Of a stretch of 64,000 bases of DNA, positions 39,513 through 48,386 are shown piece by piece. Within the stretch, counting starts at the first letter, position 1; every line of letters starts with the position of its first letter. The notes beneath the pieces are model-generated. The model ran no database searches. It saw nothing but the letters and a program-made list of their open reading frames with translations, and was not told the origin of the DNA. The position numbers were made by a program, and so were the translations under genes. The stretch comes from Parabacteroides sp. PFB2-10. Lineage in GTDB: Bacteria > Bacteroidota > Bacteroidia > Bacteroidales > Tannerellaceae. Location: contig NZ_JARXWI010000003.1 in the NCBI RefSeq assembly GCF_029893085.1, positions 62,001 to 126,000 on the forward strand, read 5' to 3'.

Positions 39513-39618
39513 GACAATTTGTTGGCCGACCATGCTCAGCCAGTTGGTCGACCATGCTCAGCCAACTGGTCGACCATGCTCGACCAGTTGGTTCACCATG
39601 GTCGACCAACAAATTGTC
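39513..39618. repeat. 22-bp tandem palindromic repeat array in an inverted repeat
   Basis: CATG recurs at exactly 22-base steps (39531, 39553, 39575, 39597) within units resembling CCATGCTCAGCCAGTTGGTCGA, and the units themselves are partly palindromic. The array is bounded by a 22-bp inverted repeat (39513-39534 and 39597-39618) with one mismatch that starts GACAATTTGTTGG. The whole can form long alternative hairpins. It lies between the patatin gene and the efflux operon and encodes nothing evident. Confidence 0.85.
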
Positions 39619-39669
39619 CCGACAAACAATGCCGACAGAAAGAAAAGAAGGGCGAGTAGTTAGCGGTTT

Positions 39670-39707
39670 TGTCTAATTCTTTTACAAGAATGTCCAATTA
39701 TTGGACA
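39670..39707 (+). promoter_or_regulatory. Candidate enhancer (activator) site for the sigma-54 promoter
   Basis: TGTCCAATTATTGGACA (39691-39707) is a perfect dyad with 8-bp arms. A further half-site-like TGTCTAAT lies at 39670-39677. The distance to the -24 element, about 60 bases, suits an NtrC-family bacterial enhancer-binding protein. The protein that binds is not in the window. Confidence 0.6.
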
Positions 39708-39763
39708 ACCCGCCCAAAGAGGACTATTTCATAAGACTCTATAAACCAAACCATTTCATTGTT

Positions 39764-39778
39764 TGGCATGCTCTTTGC
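39764..39778 (+). promoter_or_regulatory. Sigma-54 (-24/-12) promoter of the efflux operon
   Basis: TTTGGCATGCTCTTTGCC carries GG at 39765-39766 and GC at 39777-39778, separated by exactly ten bases, within a TGGCA-N5-TTTGC layout that matches the sigma-54 consensus. The tolC-type ATG lies 30 bases downstream of the -12 element. Confidence 0.8.
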
Positions 39779-39807
39779 CTATTAGTTATCAGAAAAATAA
39801 TTGAACG

Positions 39808-41142
39808 ATGAAAAAGATCTTATTTACATTTATTTTAGCAGTGTTTCTTTCTTCCCTACTGAAAGCGCAAGAGCGACAGTGGACCATGGAAGCCTGTATG
39901 CAATATGCCGTAGAATATAGTCCGGCGGTCAAACAAAAAGAGTACCAAGAGGATACCTACAAAGCGGAATATGCCTCCGCGATAGGCAATTTCTTTCCTT
40001 CATTAGAAGGATCGGTTGGGGCAGAGTATAATTTTGGTCGTGGGATTGACCCGGAGACCAATATGTACACCAATACGACCTCTTTCTATAATTCGTACCG
40101 CCTCAATGCGAATATGCCTCTGTTTAGTGGGGGACAGTTGGTGAATACCTGGCGACTCTCGAAGGTGAACCGTCAGATGGGGATGAATGATATTCAGAAA
40201 GCGAAAGATGATCTGGCCTTGAAGGTGATGGTGGCTTTTGTTGATGTGGTCTATTACCAGGGAACCAAGCGATATGCGGGGGAGAAACTGGAAGAGAGCA
40301 AAGCGACCCTTTACAAATCTGAACGCATGAACGAACTGGGCTTGAAAAGCAAGGCAGATCTCGCTCTGGTGGAAGCACAGGTGGCGGAAGATGATTATAA
40401 CCTCACCCGTCAGGAGAATTTATATAATCAGGCGGTGGCCAACCTGAAGGATCTGATGAACTACCCGCAGCAGGATGTATTGGCAGTAGACACGACGGTG
40501 GCAACTATCGACTATCTGCTTCCCGCCGAATCGGTTGCCGATATATACACACAAGCCAGCGAAGCGAATCCGACGGCTCTGCAGGCGGAATACCAGGTGC
40601 AGGCGGCCAAAATGAATCACCTGATACAGAAAGGGCGTTTCTTTCCGACTATCTCTTTATATGCGGGGGTGAACACCACCTATTTTGAGCAGTTGAACAG
40701 CGATCGGGAGACGACACCGTTTAAAGATCAGTTTAAGAACAACCGGGGAGAATGGGTCGGCGTAAGCCTTTCTATTCCGCTGTTCAGCCGTTTGAACCGC
40801 CTGACGGATGCCCGTCGTGCAAAGAATAACCTGCGCATTGCCGCCGAACAGCAGACCGAGGTGTTGCGCCAATTGCAGACCGCTATCGAAAAAGCGGTAT
40901 TGGATCGGGAGGGATATGCCAAAGAGACCTTTCAAATGGAGAAGAAGCAGGCGGCCGATGCCATCGCCTATCAACAAACCCTGCGCAAATACGAAGAGGG
41001 TCTGATGAGCCCCATTGACTTACAAACCAGCGCGAACGTACTCCTGATGTCGCGGGCTAATCTATTACAGCGCAAACTGTTATATCTCCTGAAGTGCAAA
41101 GAGGTTGATTACTATAAAGGAGTTCCACTAATTGATAATTGA
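39808..41142 (+). CDS. TolC-family outer-membrane efflux protein
   Basis: This 444-residue protein has a signal peptide (after LLKAQ) and the paired helical-hairpin outer-membrane efflux repeats (AEYASAIGNFFPSLEGSVGAEYN with NFGRGIDP, and later a FFPTISLYAGVNTTYF copy). It would form the outer-membrane exit duct for the adaptor and permease encoded next. The last codons and stop (41140-41142) lie inside the AT-rich inverted repeat at 41133-41213. Confidence 0.92.
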   Translation: MKKILFTFILAVFLSSLLKAQERQWTMEACMQYAVEYSPAVKQKEYQEDTYKAEYASAIGNFFPSLEGSVGAEYNFGRGIDPETNMYTNTTSFYNSYRLNANMPLFSGGQLVNTWRLSKVNRQMGMNDIQKAKDDLALKVMVAFVDVVYYQGTKRYAGEKLEESKATLYKSERMNELGLKSKADLALVEAQVAEDDYNLTRQENLYNQAVANLKDLMNYPQQDVLAVDTTVATIDYLLPAESVADIYTQASEANPTALQAEYQVQAAKMNHLIQKGRFFPTISLYAGVNTTYFEQLNSDRETTPFKDQFKNNRGEWVGVSLSIPLFSRLNRLTDARRAKNNLRIAAEQQTEVLRQLQTAIEKAVLDREGYAKETFQMEKKQAADAIAYQQTLRKYEEGLMSPIDLQTSANVLLMSRANLLQRKLLYLLKCKEVDYYKGVPLIDN

Positions 41143-41213
41143 TAGTTGATAATGGATAATATTTCCTATCAATTCTCAATTATCAACTATCAATTATCAA
41201 CTATCAATTATCA
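41133..41213. repeat. AT-rich hairpin-forming repeat across the tolC stop codon
   Basis: A 21-base segment (41133-41153) has perfect reverse complements at 41179-41199 and again at 41193-41213. The right part is a 14-bp tandem of ATTATCAACTATCA type. The surrounding 41130-41240 is built from the same simple units. It lies between the tolC-type gene and the HlyD gene and could act as a transcript-structure or expression-modulating element. Confidence 0.8.
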
Positions 41214-41250
41214 ATTATAAATTATAAATTGTCAATTAAATATAAAAACC

Positions 41251-42501
41251 ATGGATATAAAATTAGAAAAGAGAAAAGGAATACAGAAGAAGCACATCCC
41301 TTATATTGCGGGAGGCGTTGTTTTTCTTCTTTTACTTGGCTGGATTATTTTTGGAGATCATTCTTCGACTTTGCGTGTCGATGCAAGAGGGGTTAGCGTA
41401 GGGAATGTGACCCGCGATATGTTCAATGACTTCGTACGTGTAGACGGGCAGGTACAGCCTATCACGGTGGTGCAGCTTAGTCCGCAGGAGGGCGGAATCG
41501 TAGAAGAGAAAGTGGTGGAAGAGGGAAGCCAGGTGCGGAAAGGGGATGTGATCGTCCGCTTGTCGAACTCCAGCCTGGAACTGTCGATCCTTACTTCGGA
41601 AGCCAATCTGACGGAACAGATGAATATCCTGCGTAATACGCAGATCACCATGCAACAACAAAAACTGGACAACGAAAATACCAAGTTGCAGACCGACTTG
41701 GAGATGGCTCGTTCCAAACGTACTTTCCAACAATATGAGAATCTGTATGCCGAGGAATTGATCTCGCGCGAAGAATACCTGAAGGCAAAAGAGGATTTTG
41801 AATTTTCAGAACGGAAGAACAAACTGATTACCGAACGTATCCTGCAGGATTCGATCTACCGTTCGTTGCAACTCGATCAGATGGAGGAGAATGTCGAAAG
41901 TATGCAGGAGAATATGCGCCTGATTCGCCAGCGGAGGGAGAACCTGAATGTGCGTTCGCAAATCGATGGCGAACTGGGATTATTGAATGTGGTGCTCGGA
42001 CAGAACATCTCTGCCGGACAGATGATCGGACAGATCAACGATTTGTCGGATTATAAAGTAGAAGCCATGATCGATGAACATTATATCGACCGGGTACGTG
42101 CCGAACTGAATGCGACGTTTGAGCGACAAGGGAAAACCTTCGGCCTGACAATCCGCCGTGTATTTCCGGAGGTACGTGAAGGGAAGTTCCGTACAGAGTT
42201 TCTGTTTGTCGGCGAACGTCCGGACAATATCCGCAGCGGGCAGACCTATTATATCAACCTGGAGCTGGGACAGCCTACCGAAAGCGTGATCATTCCGAAA
42301 GGCACCTTCTTCCAACATACGGGAGGTAGTTGGATATTTGTATTGGATAAAGAGGGCAAAAAGGCACATCGCCGCCAGATACGTATCGGCCGTCAGAATC
42401 CGCAGTATTACGAAGTATTGGAAGGATTGGAACCGGGTGAGCGTGTGATCGTTTCCAGCTATGAGAGCTATAAGAACAATGAGGTGTTGATCCTGGAATA
42501 A
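41251..42501 (+). CDS. HlyD/MFP-family periplasmic adaptor
   Basis: This 416-residue inner-membrane-anchored adaptor has one TM segment (about residues 18-38). A lipoyl/beta-barrel domain begins near VRVDGQVQPI, a long coiled-coil hairpin occupies about residues 100-235 (alternating Gln/Glu-rich helices), and a C-terminal barrel and membrane-proximal domain includes PTESVIIPKG. It would bridge the permease and the TolC-type duct. It follows a repeat-rich 108-base gap after tolC. Confidence 0.92.
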   Translation: MDIKLEKRKGIQKKHIPYIAGGVVFLLLLGWIIFGDHSSTLRVDARGVSVGNVTRDMFNDFVRVDGQVQPITVVQLSPQEGGIVEEKVVEEGSQVRKGDVIVRLSNSSLELSILTSEANLTEQMNILRNTQITMQQQKLDNENTKLQTDLEMARSKRTFQQYENLYAEELISREEYLKAKEDFEFSERKNKLITERILQDSIYRSLQLDQMEENVESMQENMRLIRQRRENLNVRSQIDGELGLLNVVLGQNISAGQMIGQINDLSDYKVEAMIDEHYIDRVRAELNATFERQGKTFGLTIRRVFPEVREGKFRTEFLFVGERPDNIRSGQTYYINLELGQPTESVIIPKGTFFQHTGGSWIFVLDKEGKKAHRRQIRIGRQNPQYYEVLEGLEPGERVIVSSYESYKNNEVLILE

Positions 42502-42517
42502 ACAAAAAACAAGAAAC

Positions 42518-44890
42518 ATGGAAAATCTACTAATCATATTCCGCTCTCTTTTCAAAAAGGGACGTAACAACCTGATAAAGATCTTGTCTCTGGGTGTAGG
42601 GTTGGCCGTTGGGCTGGTGTTGATCGCCAAAGTCTATTTCGATCAGTCTTTTGATGATTTCTTCCCTGACAAAGAGCAGATCTATCAGGTGCAGATGAAT
42701 TTCAAAATAGGCGATGCCGATCCGGATGAATCGAGCCACACAAGTGGTGGGATAGCCATCGGCTTTCGGGAAGACATATTGGAAACGATGTATGCATCGC
42801 GCTTTACCGTCTTAAATAGTGGAGAACATTTCTATACCACTGATGGTGAAAAGTATCGTTCCGATATCATCATGGCCGACTCTTGCTGGTTTGATATATT
42901 TCCTCGCAAGATGTTGGTTGGCAATCCCCGGGAGGTGCTCGCGCGTCCGATGTATGTGTTGATATCCGATGAGATAGCCGAACGGCTCGGTGGGGCTGCC
43001 GTGGCGGTGGGGCAAACGATCTGGATCGATGGGAATAAAGGAAAGAACCTGACTATCGGTGGGGTGTTTGAGCGCTTGCCTTATAATACACACCTGAGCT
43101 ATGATATGATTATCTCTATGGAATCTATCTCTAAGTTTATGTGGGACGGCACGGAGAACTGGTTGGGTAATGAGCGCTATACGACGTATGTGAAGCTTCG
43201 TCCCGGTACTTCGATGGAGCGTGTCGAAGAAGAGATCAATGAGATGAAGAATAAACGTCTGCCGATGGAAGAAATCAAAAAGATGGGCTTGGAATTGAAC
43301 TACCTGTTAGTGCCCTTGCATGATATCTATTCCGGTAGTAAAGAGGTGAAGCAAATGTCCTGGTTGCTTGGTTTGTTGGCTTTCGCTCTTTTGGCAACGG
43401 CGATATTGAACTATGTGTTGATTGTAATCTCCTCTTTGGTGAGCCGGTCGAAAGAGATGGCGGTTCATAAATGCTATGGCGCGTCTGAACCCAATATCCT
43501 TAATCGCATGCTGGTGGAGACATGTGTGGATCTGTTTGCCTCTCTCTTGTTGGCCGCTGTGTTGATCTTTGTTTTCCAGGGAAACATAAAGTCATTGTTG
43601 AACCAGGAAATCAGCGTGTTGTTTAACGCGCAGAGTCTATGGGTGTTGGCGGGTGTTTGCGTCGTGGTATTCCTTGTCTCCGGACTCTTGCCGGGCTATC
43701 TGTTCTCACGCATACCGGTGGCCGCCGCTTTCCGCAATTATAATGAGAACCGTCGTTTCTGGAAGCTGGGACTGTTGTTTGTGGAGTTTATCGCTGCCGG
43801 ATTCTTTGCGGTGTTGTTGTTGGTGATCGTTCGTCAATATAACTTTATGGTGAATGATGATACGGGATACAGTGCCGATCAGATTGCCTATTGCGAGCTG
43901 GCGGGGGTGAATCGTGAATTACGTCAGAAAGCGCTCGATGAGGTTGGCCGTTTGGCCGAAGTGGTCGAAGTGACTTCCGCTTCCTCTTTATTGTTCTATG
44001 GGGCGTCGGGTAATAATATCGCTTTGCCGAACAGTGATAACGAGGTGTTCAATGTGGCAGACCTCTATTCGGTAGGGAATAACTATTTTGACATGATGCG
44101 GATCCCTATTATCGAAGGACGTCTGTTTCGTGAACACGGAGCCTCCAATGAGGTGATGGTGAGCCGTAGCTTTGCCAATAAGATACTGGCATACGTTGAT
44201 TGGACCGATGGTGTCATAGGGAAAGAAATCCTGATTAGCGAACATAGCGAAGAGGGTGGAACCTTTACCATTTGCGGCGTATATGAAAACATTCGCATTG
44301 GCGCGATCGGCATGGAAGACACACGACCGAGTATTATGTTTAGCGCAACCACCCCAGCCAATTATATGCAGATCAAATTTCATCAGCTGACGGCCGAGAG
44401 TATGAAGGCGGTGGAAGATCTGTTGGTTCGTTTGTTGCCCGATAAAGATATTCAGCTCTATTCTTACGAAGCGGAACTGTTGAATCGTTATAGCGACTCC
44501 AAGCGTTTTCGCGATCAGGTGTTGATCGGTGGATTGATAACGCTGATTATCTGTCTGATCGGTCTCTTGGGTTACACCAGTGATGAGATGAACCGTCGTC
44601 GCAAAGAAACAGCGATCCGCAAGGTAAACGGAGCCACTATCATGGATATCCTTCGCCTGTTTGTTACAGACATATCGCGCATAGCCTTGCCAGCCCTGAT
44701 CATAGGGGGGATGGGAGCTGCTTTAGTCGCAAGCCGCTGGATGCAACAATTCCCGCAAAAGGCAGATGTGTCTATCCTTACCTATCTTTGCTGTGGCGTG
44801 GTCGTGTTCCTGATTATTCTTTGCGCGGTTGCCATAAAGAGCTTCAAAGCCGCTGTCGATAATCCGGCAGAAAGCGTGAAGAGCGAATAG
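42518..44890 (+). CDS. FtsX/MacB-like ABC transporter permease
   Basis: This 790-residue permease has the MacB-PCD/FtsX layout: an N-terminal TM (about residues 20-40) followed by a large periplasmic domain, a first FtsX block near residues 275-400, a second periplasmic domain, and a C-terminal FtsX block (about 665-785). No ATP-binding domain is present in the protein and no ABC ATPase gene is next to it. Such two-half permeases in Bacteroidota usually act with a separate LolD/MacB-type ATPase. It is the last gene of the sigma-54 operon. Confidence 0.9.
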   Translation: MENLLIIFRSLFKKGRNNLIKILSLGVGLAVGLVLIAKVYFDQSFDDFFPDKEQIYQVQMNFKIGDADPDESSHTSGGIAIGFREDILETMYASRFTVLNSGEHFYTTDGEKYRSDIIMADSCWFDIFPRKMLVGNPREVLARPMYVLISDEIAERLGGAAVAVGQTIWIDGNKGKNLTIGGVFERLPYNTHLSYDMIISMESISKFMWDGTENWLGNERYTTYVKLRPGTSMERVEEEINEMKNKRLPMEEIKKMGLELNYLLVPLHDIYSGSKEVKQMSWLLGLLAFALLATAILNYVLIVISSLVSRSKEMAVHKCYGASEPNILNRMLVETCVDLFASLLLAAVLIFVFQGNIKSLLNQEISVLFNAQSLWVLAGVCVVVFLVSGLLPGYLFSRIPVAAAFRNYNENRRFWKLGLLFVEFIAAGFFAVLLLVIVRQYNFMVNDDTGYSADQIAYCELAGVNRELRQKALDEVGRLAEVVEVTSASSLLFYGASGNNIALPNSDNEVFNVADLYSVGNNYFDMMRIPIIEGRLFREHGASNEVMVSRSFANKILAYVDWTDGVIGKEILISEHSEEGGTFTICGVYENIRIGAIGMEDTRPSIMFSATTPANYMQIKFHQLTAESMKAVEDLLVRLLPDKDIQLYSYEAELLNRYSDSKRFRDQVLIGGLITLIICLIGLLGYTSDEMNRRRKETAIRKVNGATIMDILRLFVTDISRIALPALIIGGMGAALVASRWMQQFPQKADVSILTYLCCGVVVFLIILCAVAIKSFKAAVDNPAESVKSE

Positions 44891-44910
44891 AAGATAGTTG
44901 AGCGTTCATA

Positions 44911-44955
44911 AAAAGAGTAGCCCCGAAAGAATCTCTCTCTCGGGGCTACTCTTTT
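44911..44955. terminator. Bidirectional terminator, efflux operon / DJ-1 gene
   Basis: A perfect 16-bp stem (AAAAGAGTAGCCCCGA at 44911-44926 with its complement at 44940-44955) and 13-base loop sit between convergent genes with T-runs at the outer edges. Confidence 0.9.
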
Positions 44956-44973
44956 GTGTGATGGCGATCTCTT

Positions 44974-45522
44974 TTAGGCTAATAGTAATCCGGCCGCAAC
45001 CTCTTCAGCAACGGCTTTGCCGCGAAGTGCTTCGACAAGGGCTAAACCGAAGTTGAAAACCAATCCGGGACCACGTCCTGTGATCACATGTCCATCTACT
45101 TCAACAGCAGCGTCGCTGACAACGGCTCCGGTCAAGGCCGATTCAAAGCTGGGATAACAGGTGGCGCGACGGCCTTTCAACAGACCTAATCCTCCCAACA
45201 CAAGGGGAGCGGCGCAAATGGCGGCTACGATTTTCCCTTTTTGATCCTGTGCGACAAGCTGCTCTTTCAATGGTTTGAAGGCATTCAGATTATTGCTTCC
45301 GGGCATTCCTCCGGGCAATACCAAGGCATCAGCGGCCGAGAGGTCCGCGTCTTCATATAAGAGATCGGCGACAACACCTAATCCGTGTGCGCCCTCTACC
45401 ATGATTTCTCCTGTGATCGACACAACAGTTGTTTCAATACCACCGCGTCGTAAGACGTCGATTGTTCCAACGGCTTCCGTCTCTTCGAAGCCGGTTGCTA
45501 AGAATACAAAGGCTGTTTTCAT
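44974..45522 (-). CDS. DJ-1/PfpI-family protein
   Basis: This 182-residue cytosolic protein has the DJ-1 fold: FATGFEETEAVG near the N-terminus, VLPGGMPG, and the nucleophile-elbow AAICAAPLVLGG with the conserved Cys at about residue 104. The acid Glu is in FEETEA. This layout matches DJ-1/ThiJ rather than the PfpI protease. Possible roles are oxidative-stress defence or aldehyde detoxification; specificity is uncertain. It is the distal gene of the pdxJ-exbB-exbD-tonB run, with 34 bases between it and the TonB gene. Confidence 0.88.
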   Translation of the reverse strand: MKTAFVFLATGFEETEAVGTIDVLRRGGIETTVVSITGEIMVEGAHGLGVVADLLYEDADLSAADALVLPGGMPGSNNLNAFKPLKEQLVAQDQKGKIVAAICAAPLVLGGLGLLKGRRATCYPSFESALTGAVVSDAAVEVDGHVITGRGPGLVFNFGLALVEALRGKAVAEEVAAGLLLA

Positions 45523-45556
45523 AAGTCATGTTGTTTTTATGATGATTCGTTGCGCT

Positions 45557-46390
45557 TTATCTTAATTGGTAGTTGTAGGTAATCGTTCCGCTTTGGTTGT
45601 CTAATCCCTGAATAGCATTGAACTTGGTGCGGCGCGCTGCCTCTATCGCACTCTGGCGTATGGAGGCATTTTCAATCGTTGTGCCTTTGCCAGTACGGGC
45701 ATCGATCACATTTCCTCGCGAGTCTACCACAATATCAATGACTATCTTCCCTTCCACATTGGCGTTATAGGAAGGTCGTTGCAGACCACCTGCTCCGATG
45801 GAACGTCCTTTCAGGTCGAAACTTCCCCAGCCGCCAACGCCTTCGTTGGCTCCCTGGTCGGCATTCCCAAACGGATTTCCCTGGTTGCCTGTTCCCTCTG
45901 CAGCATTTCCCTGACTGGTACCTTCCGTACTACCCATGCCGAAAGCACCGGATACACGGTTACTGATTTCCTCTTCCTTTTTGCGTTTCTCTTCAGCCAG
46001 GCGTTGGCGTTCGGCCTCTTCCCGACGCTGACGTTCCCGCTCTTCTGCCTCCCGACGCTTGCGCTCCTCTTCCCGTTTGCGCTCTTCTTCCCGTTGGGCA
46101 TTCAGCGCAATGCTCTCTTCCAGATCCTGCGTGATCAGTTCTTCTTGCTGATTCTGGCTGGGCGTAACGGGGGTTGGAGGAGGAATCACCGGTTCTGTCG
46201 GGGTTTCGCCGATATAACGGGGCTCAAAGGTGCCTACAGCGGCATTCAGGTTTCCGAAGTTGACCAAAATGCCTTCGTCTTCTTCCGGAATAACTGTTTT
46301 GAGTACCGTAAACCAAAGAATAAGAAACACAATCAGGTGAAACACCAATGTTCCGATCAGGCTATATGTGTCCTCTTTTGTTAGTTTCAT
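45557..46390 (-). CDS. TonB-like energy transducer
   Basis: This 277-residue inner-membrane-anchored protein has an N-terminal TM (about residues 12-30). A proline-rich stretch near residue 68 (PVIPPPTPV) is followed by a highly charged Glu/Arg/Lys coiled-coil-like segment (about 85-145) and a Gly/Asn-rich spacer. The TonB/TolA-type C-terminal domain begins about residue 205 and includes VVDSRGNVIDARTGKG, ending NYQLR. With the adjacent ExbD and ExbB it would transmit proton-motive force to outer-membrane receptors such as the thiamine receptor. Confidence 0.88.
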   Translation of the reverse strand: MKLTKEDTYSLIGTLVFHLIVFLILWFTVLKTVIPEEDEGILVNFGNLNAAVGTFEPRYIGETPTEPVIPPPTPVTPSQNQQEELITQDLEESIALNAQREEERKREEERKRREAEERERQRREEAERQRLAEEKRKKEEEISNRVSGAFGMGSTEGTSQGNAAEGTGNQGNPFGNADQGANEGVGGWGSFDLKGRSIGAGGLQRPSYNANVEGKIVIDIVVDSRGNVIDARTGKGTTIENASIRQSAIEAARRTKFNAIQGLDNQSGTITYNYQLR

Positions 46391-46396
46391 ATCCTT

Positions 46397-46807
46397 CTAT
46401 CGTTGCGGACGAGTGGCCAGCACCATTTTGAAGTTATTTTCATTCGCAATATTCAATATCTTCACGATCTCCCGGTAAGGGACTGTTTCATCGGCATAGA
46501 GGGCGACAAACATATCCGGCTCCATCGTCTGGCTCTCCTGCAAAAAGGGTGTTATTTCTTCAAAAGACACTTGCCGTTCGCGTTGCTTACCGGCAGCTAC
46601 ATAGTAATTCAAGTTTGCATCAATGGTTACTCGTGTCAAAGGCTTGGCAGCCGTTTGCTTTTGAGATTGAGGTAGAGTGACTTTGATTGCATTGGGAATA
46701 ACTACAGTGGAAGTGACCATGAAGAAGATCAACAGCAGGAAGATAACATCTGTCATAGATGCCATACTGAAGTTCGCTTCTGTTTTAGTTCTTCTTTTTA
46801 ATGCCAT
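46397..46807 (-). CDS. exbD: ExbD/TolR-type biopolymer transport protein
   Basis: This 136-residue protein has one N-terminal TM helix (about residues 18-40, with MTDVIFLLLIFFMVTS containing the conserved proton-pathway Asp) and a periplasmic C-terminal domain with the YREIVKILNIA motif. It is the stator partner of ExbB. Stop and start spacing to neighbours is 6 bases on each side, so translation is probably coupled. Confidence 0.93.
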   Translation of the reverse strand: MALKRRTKTEANFSMASMTDVIFLLLIFFMVTSTVVIPNAIKVTLPQSQKQTAAKPLTRVTIDANLNYYVAAGKQRERQVSFEEITPFLQESQTMEPDMFVALYADETVPYREIVKILNIANENNFKMVLATRPQR

Positions 46808-46813
46808 AACGCG

Positions 46814-47524
46814 TTAGTTTGCAGGTTCATTCAATAAATCCAGGAATTCCATGGTGCTGGCTTCCATTTTGTTTACCACGTTATCGACTTGCGATACTAA
46901 GTAATTGTAGGCAAACAGAGCAATAATACCTACCACCAGACCACCAACGGTGGTCACCAATGCTTCGTAGATCCCTCCCGAGAGGAGCGTCACGTCGACA
47001 TTTGTCCCTGCATTGGCCATATCGAAGAAGGCGCGAACCATACCTGTTACCGTACCCAGGAAGCCTAACATCGGAGCACCGGCTGCGGTTGTCGCAATGA
47101 GAGGGAACCCTTTTTCGAGCTTAGCCACCTCCAGGTTGCCCACATTCTCGATCGCCACCATCACATCGTTCATCGGGCGTCCCAAGCGGGTGATGCCTTT
47201 CTCGATCATGCGTGCCGACGGAGTATCTGTGGTGCGGCAGAGGTTCAACGCGGAGTCTATTTTTCCGTCATGGATATAGTCTTTGATACGGTTCATAAAG
47301 CTTTCGTCTACTTTCCCGGCTTTACGGATTACAAGCAGACGTTGAATAAATATATAGATCGCCAATAGGGAGAGTGCTAACAGGACAATCATAATCCAAC
47401 CTCCCTTAAAGGCCAGGTCTATCACATTTATTTCCGCTTCAGTCGGAACGGCTACGTCCGTAAACTCCGGCAGCTGTTCTGCCGCCTGCTGCCCTAAGGC
47501 TTGTAGTGCAAATAACATACTCAT
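46814..47524 (-). CDS. exbB: MotA/TolQ/ExbB proton channel protein
   Basis: This 236-residue inner-membrane protein has three TM helices (about residues 35-55, 140-160, 175-200). The ATTAAGAPMLGFLGTVTGM and GGLVVGIIALFAYNYLV segments are typical of ExbB/TolQ. The N-terminal ~30 residues include a leader-like helix. It forms the channel of the energy-transducing complex with the following exbD and tonB genes. Confidence 0.93.
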   Translation of the reverse strand: MSMLFALQALGQQAAEQLPEFTDVAVPTEAEINVIDLAFKGGWIMIVLLALSLLAIYIFIQRLLVIRKAGKVDESFMNRIKDYIHDGKIDSALNLCRTTDTPSARMIEKGITRLGRPMNDVMVAIENVGNLEVAKLEKGFPLIATTAAGAPMLGFLGTVTGMVRAFFDMANAGTNVDVTLLSGGIYEALVTTVGGLVVGIIALFAYNYLVSQVDNVVNKMEASTMEFLDLLNEPAN

Positions 47525-47561
47525 TGTTCTGCTTCTTATTTTGATTGTTTTATAATTGCGA

Positions 47562-48287
47562 TTATTTTATGTCGCCCGCTAATTGCTTTCTGTATAGCGT
47601 GATCGTCTCTTTTAGTCCGAAGTATAAAGCGTCGCATATCAGGGCATGTCCGATAGACACCTCTTCCAGCCAGGGTATCTGCTGATGGAAGTAGGCCAGA
47701 TTCTCCAGGTTCAGGTCATGACCGGCATTCAGTCCCATACCTAACTCCCGGACTAATTTAGCGGCATCCACGAATGGCGCCACAGCTTTCTCTCGGTCTT
47801 TCGCATATTGCGCGGCATACGGTTCCGTATAAAGCTCTACCCTATCGGTTCCTGTCTTAGCTGCCCATTCCATGTTTTGCAGATCCGTGCCAATAAAGAT
47901 AGAGGTGCGAATCCCTTTTTCTGTAAACTGATCGACCAGATCGCTCAACAGATCGAAGTTCGTCTTCGCGTCCCAGCCGGCATTCGACGTAATGGCATCC
48001 GGAGCGTCCGGCACAAGTGTTACCTGTGTCGGCTTTACTTTTAATACAAGATCGATAAACTCTTTCGTTGGATAGCCTTCAATATTGAATTCGGTTTTAA
48101 CAACAGGCTTTAAGGCATAGACATCGCTGTAACGGATATGTCGTTCATCAGGACGAGGATGAACCGTGATTCCCTGGGCGCCGAACGCTTCACAGTCGAT
48201 GGCAACTTTTACAATGTCCGGCATATTCCCGCCACGAGCATTTCTGATCGTAGCCACTTTGTTAATGTTTACACTTAAATTTGTCAT
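47562..48287 (-). CDS. pdxJ: Pyridoxine 5'-phosphate synthase
   Basis: This 241-residue TIM-barrel enzyme condenses 1-deoxyxylulose-5-phosphate with 3-amino-2-oxopropyl phosphate to make pyridoxine 5'-phosphate, part of DXP-dependent vitamin B6 synthesis. The N-terminal [16 protein letters not shown], the [10 protein letters not shown] stretch with catalytic His, and [12 protein letters not shown] are conserved. I use the ATG at 48287; the open frame extends 18 codons upstream to 48341 without a conserved sequence. It heads the pdxJ-exbB-exbD-tonB-DJ-1 cluster and diverges from the CBS gene. Confidence 0.95.
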   Translation of the reverse strand: MTNLSVNINKVATIRNARGGNMPDIVKVAIDCEAFGAQGITVHPRPDERHIRYSDVYALKPVVKTEFNIEGYPTKEFIDLVLKVKPTQVTLVPDAPDAITSNAGWDAKTNFDLLSDLVDQFTEKGIRTSIFIGTDLQNMEWAAKTGTDRVELYTEPYAAQYAKDREKAVAPFVDAAKLVRELGMGLNAGHDLNLENLAYFHQQIPWLEEVSIGHALICDALYFGLKETITLYRKQLAGDIK

Positions 48288-48316
48288 TTTTTCAAGTAAA
48301 ATCCTGTTTCTTTCAT

Positions 48317-48324
48317 TACATTTG
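48317..48324 (+). promoter_or_regulatory. -7 box for the CBS-nadK unit
   Basis: TACATTTG fits TAnnTTTG and overlaps the palindrome TTTGTACAAA. It lies 63 bases before the CBS gene ATG in the divergent gap with pdxJ. A -33 element is not evident. Confidence 0.4.
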
Positions 48325-48386
48325 TACAAAACATGAAGCACAAACGTAGTGACAAAAGTAGTAGTATTTGCTAAATAAACAGAATA

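Noticed and set aside
39513-39618. CRISPR-like array
   Set aside because: Repeats follow each other with no unique spacers and no cas genes are present; it is a palindromic tandem repeat.
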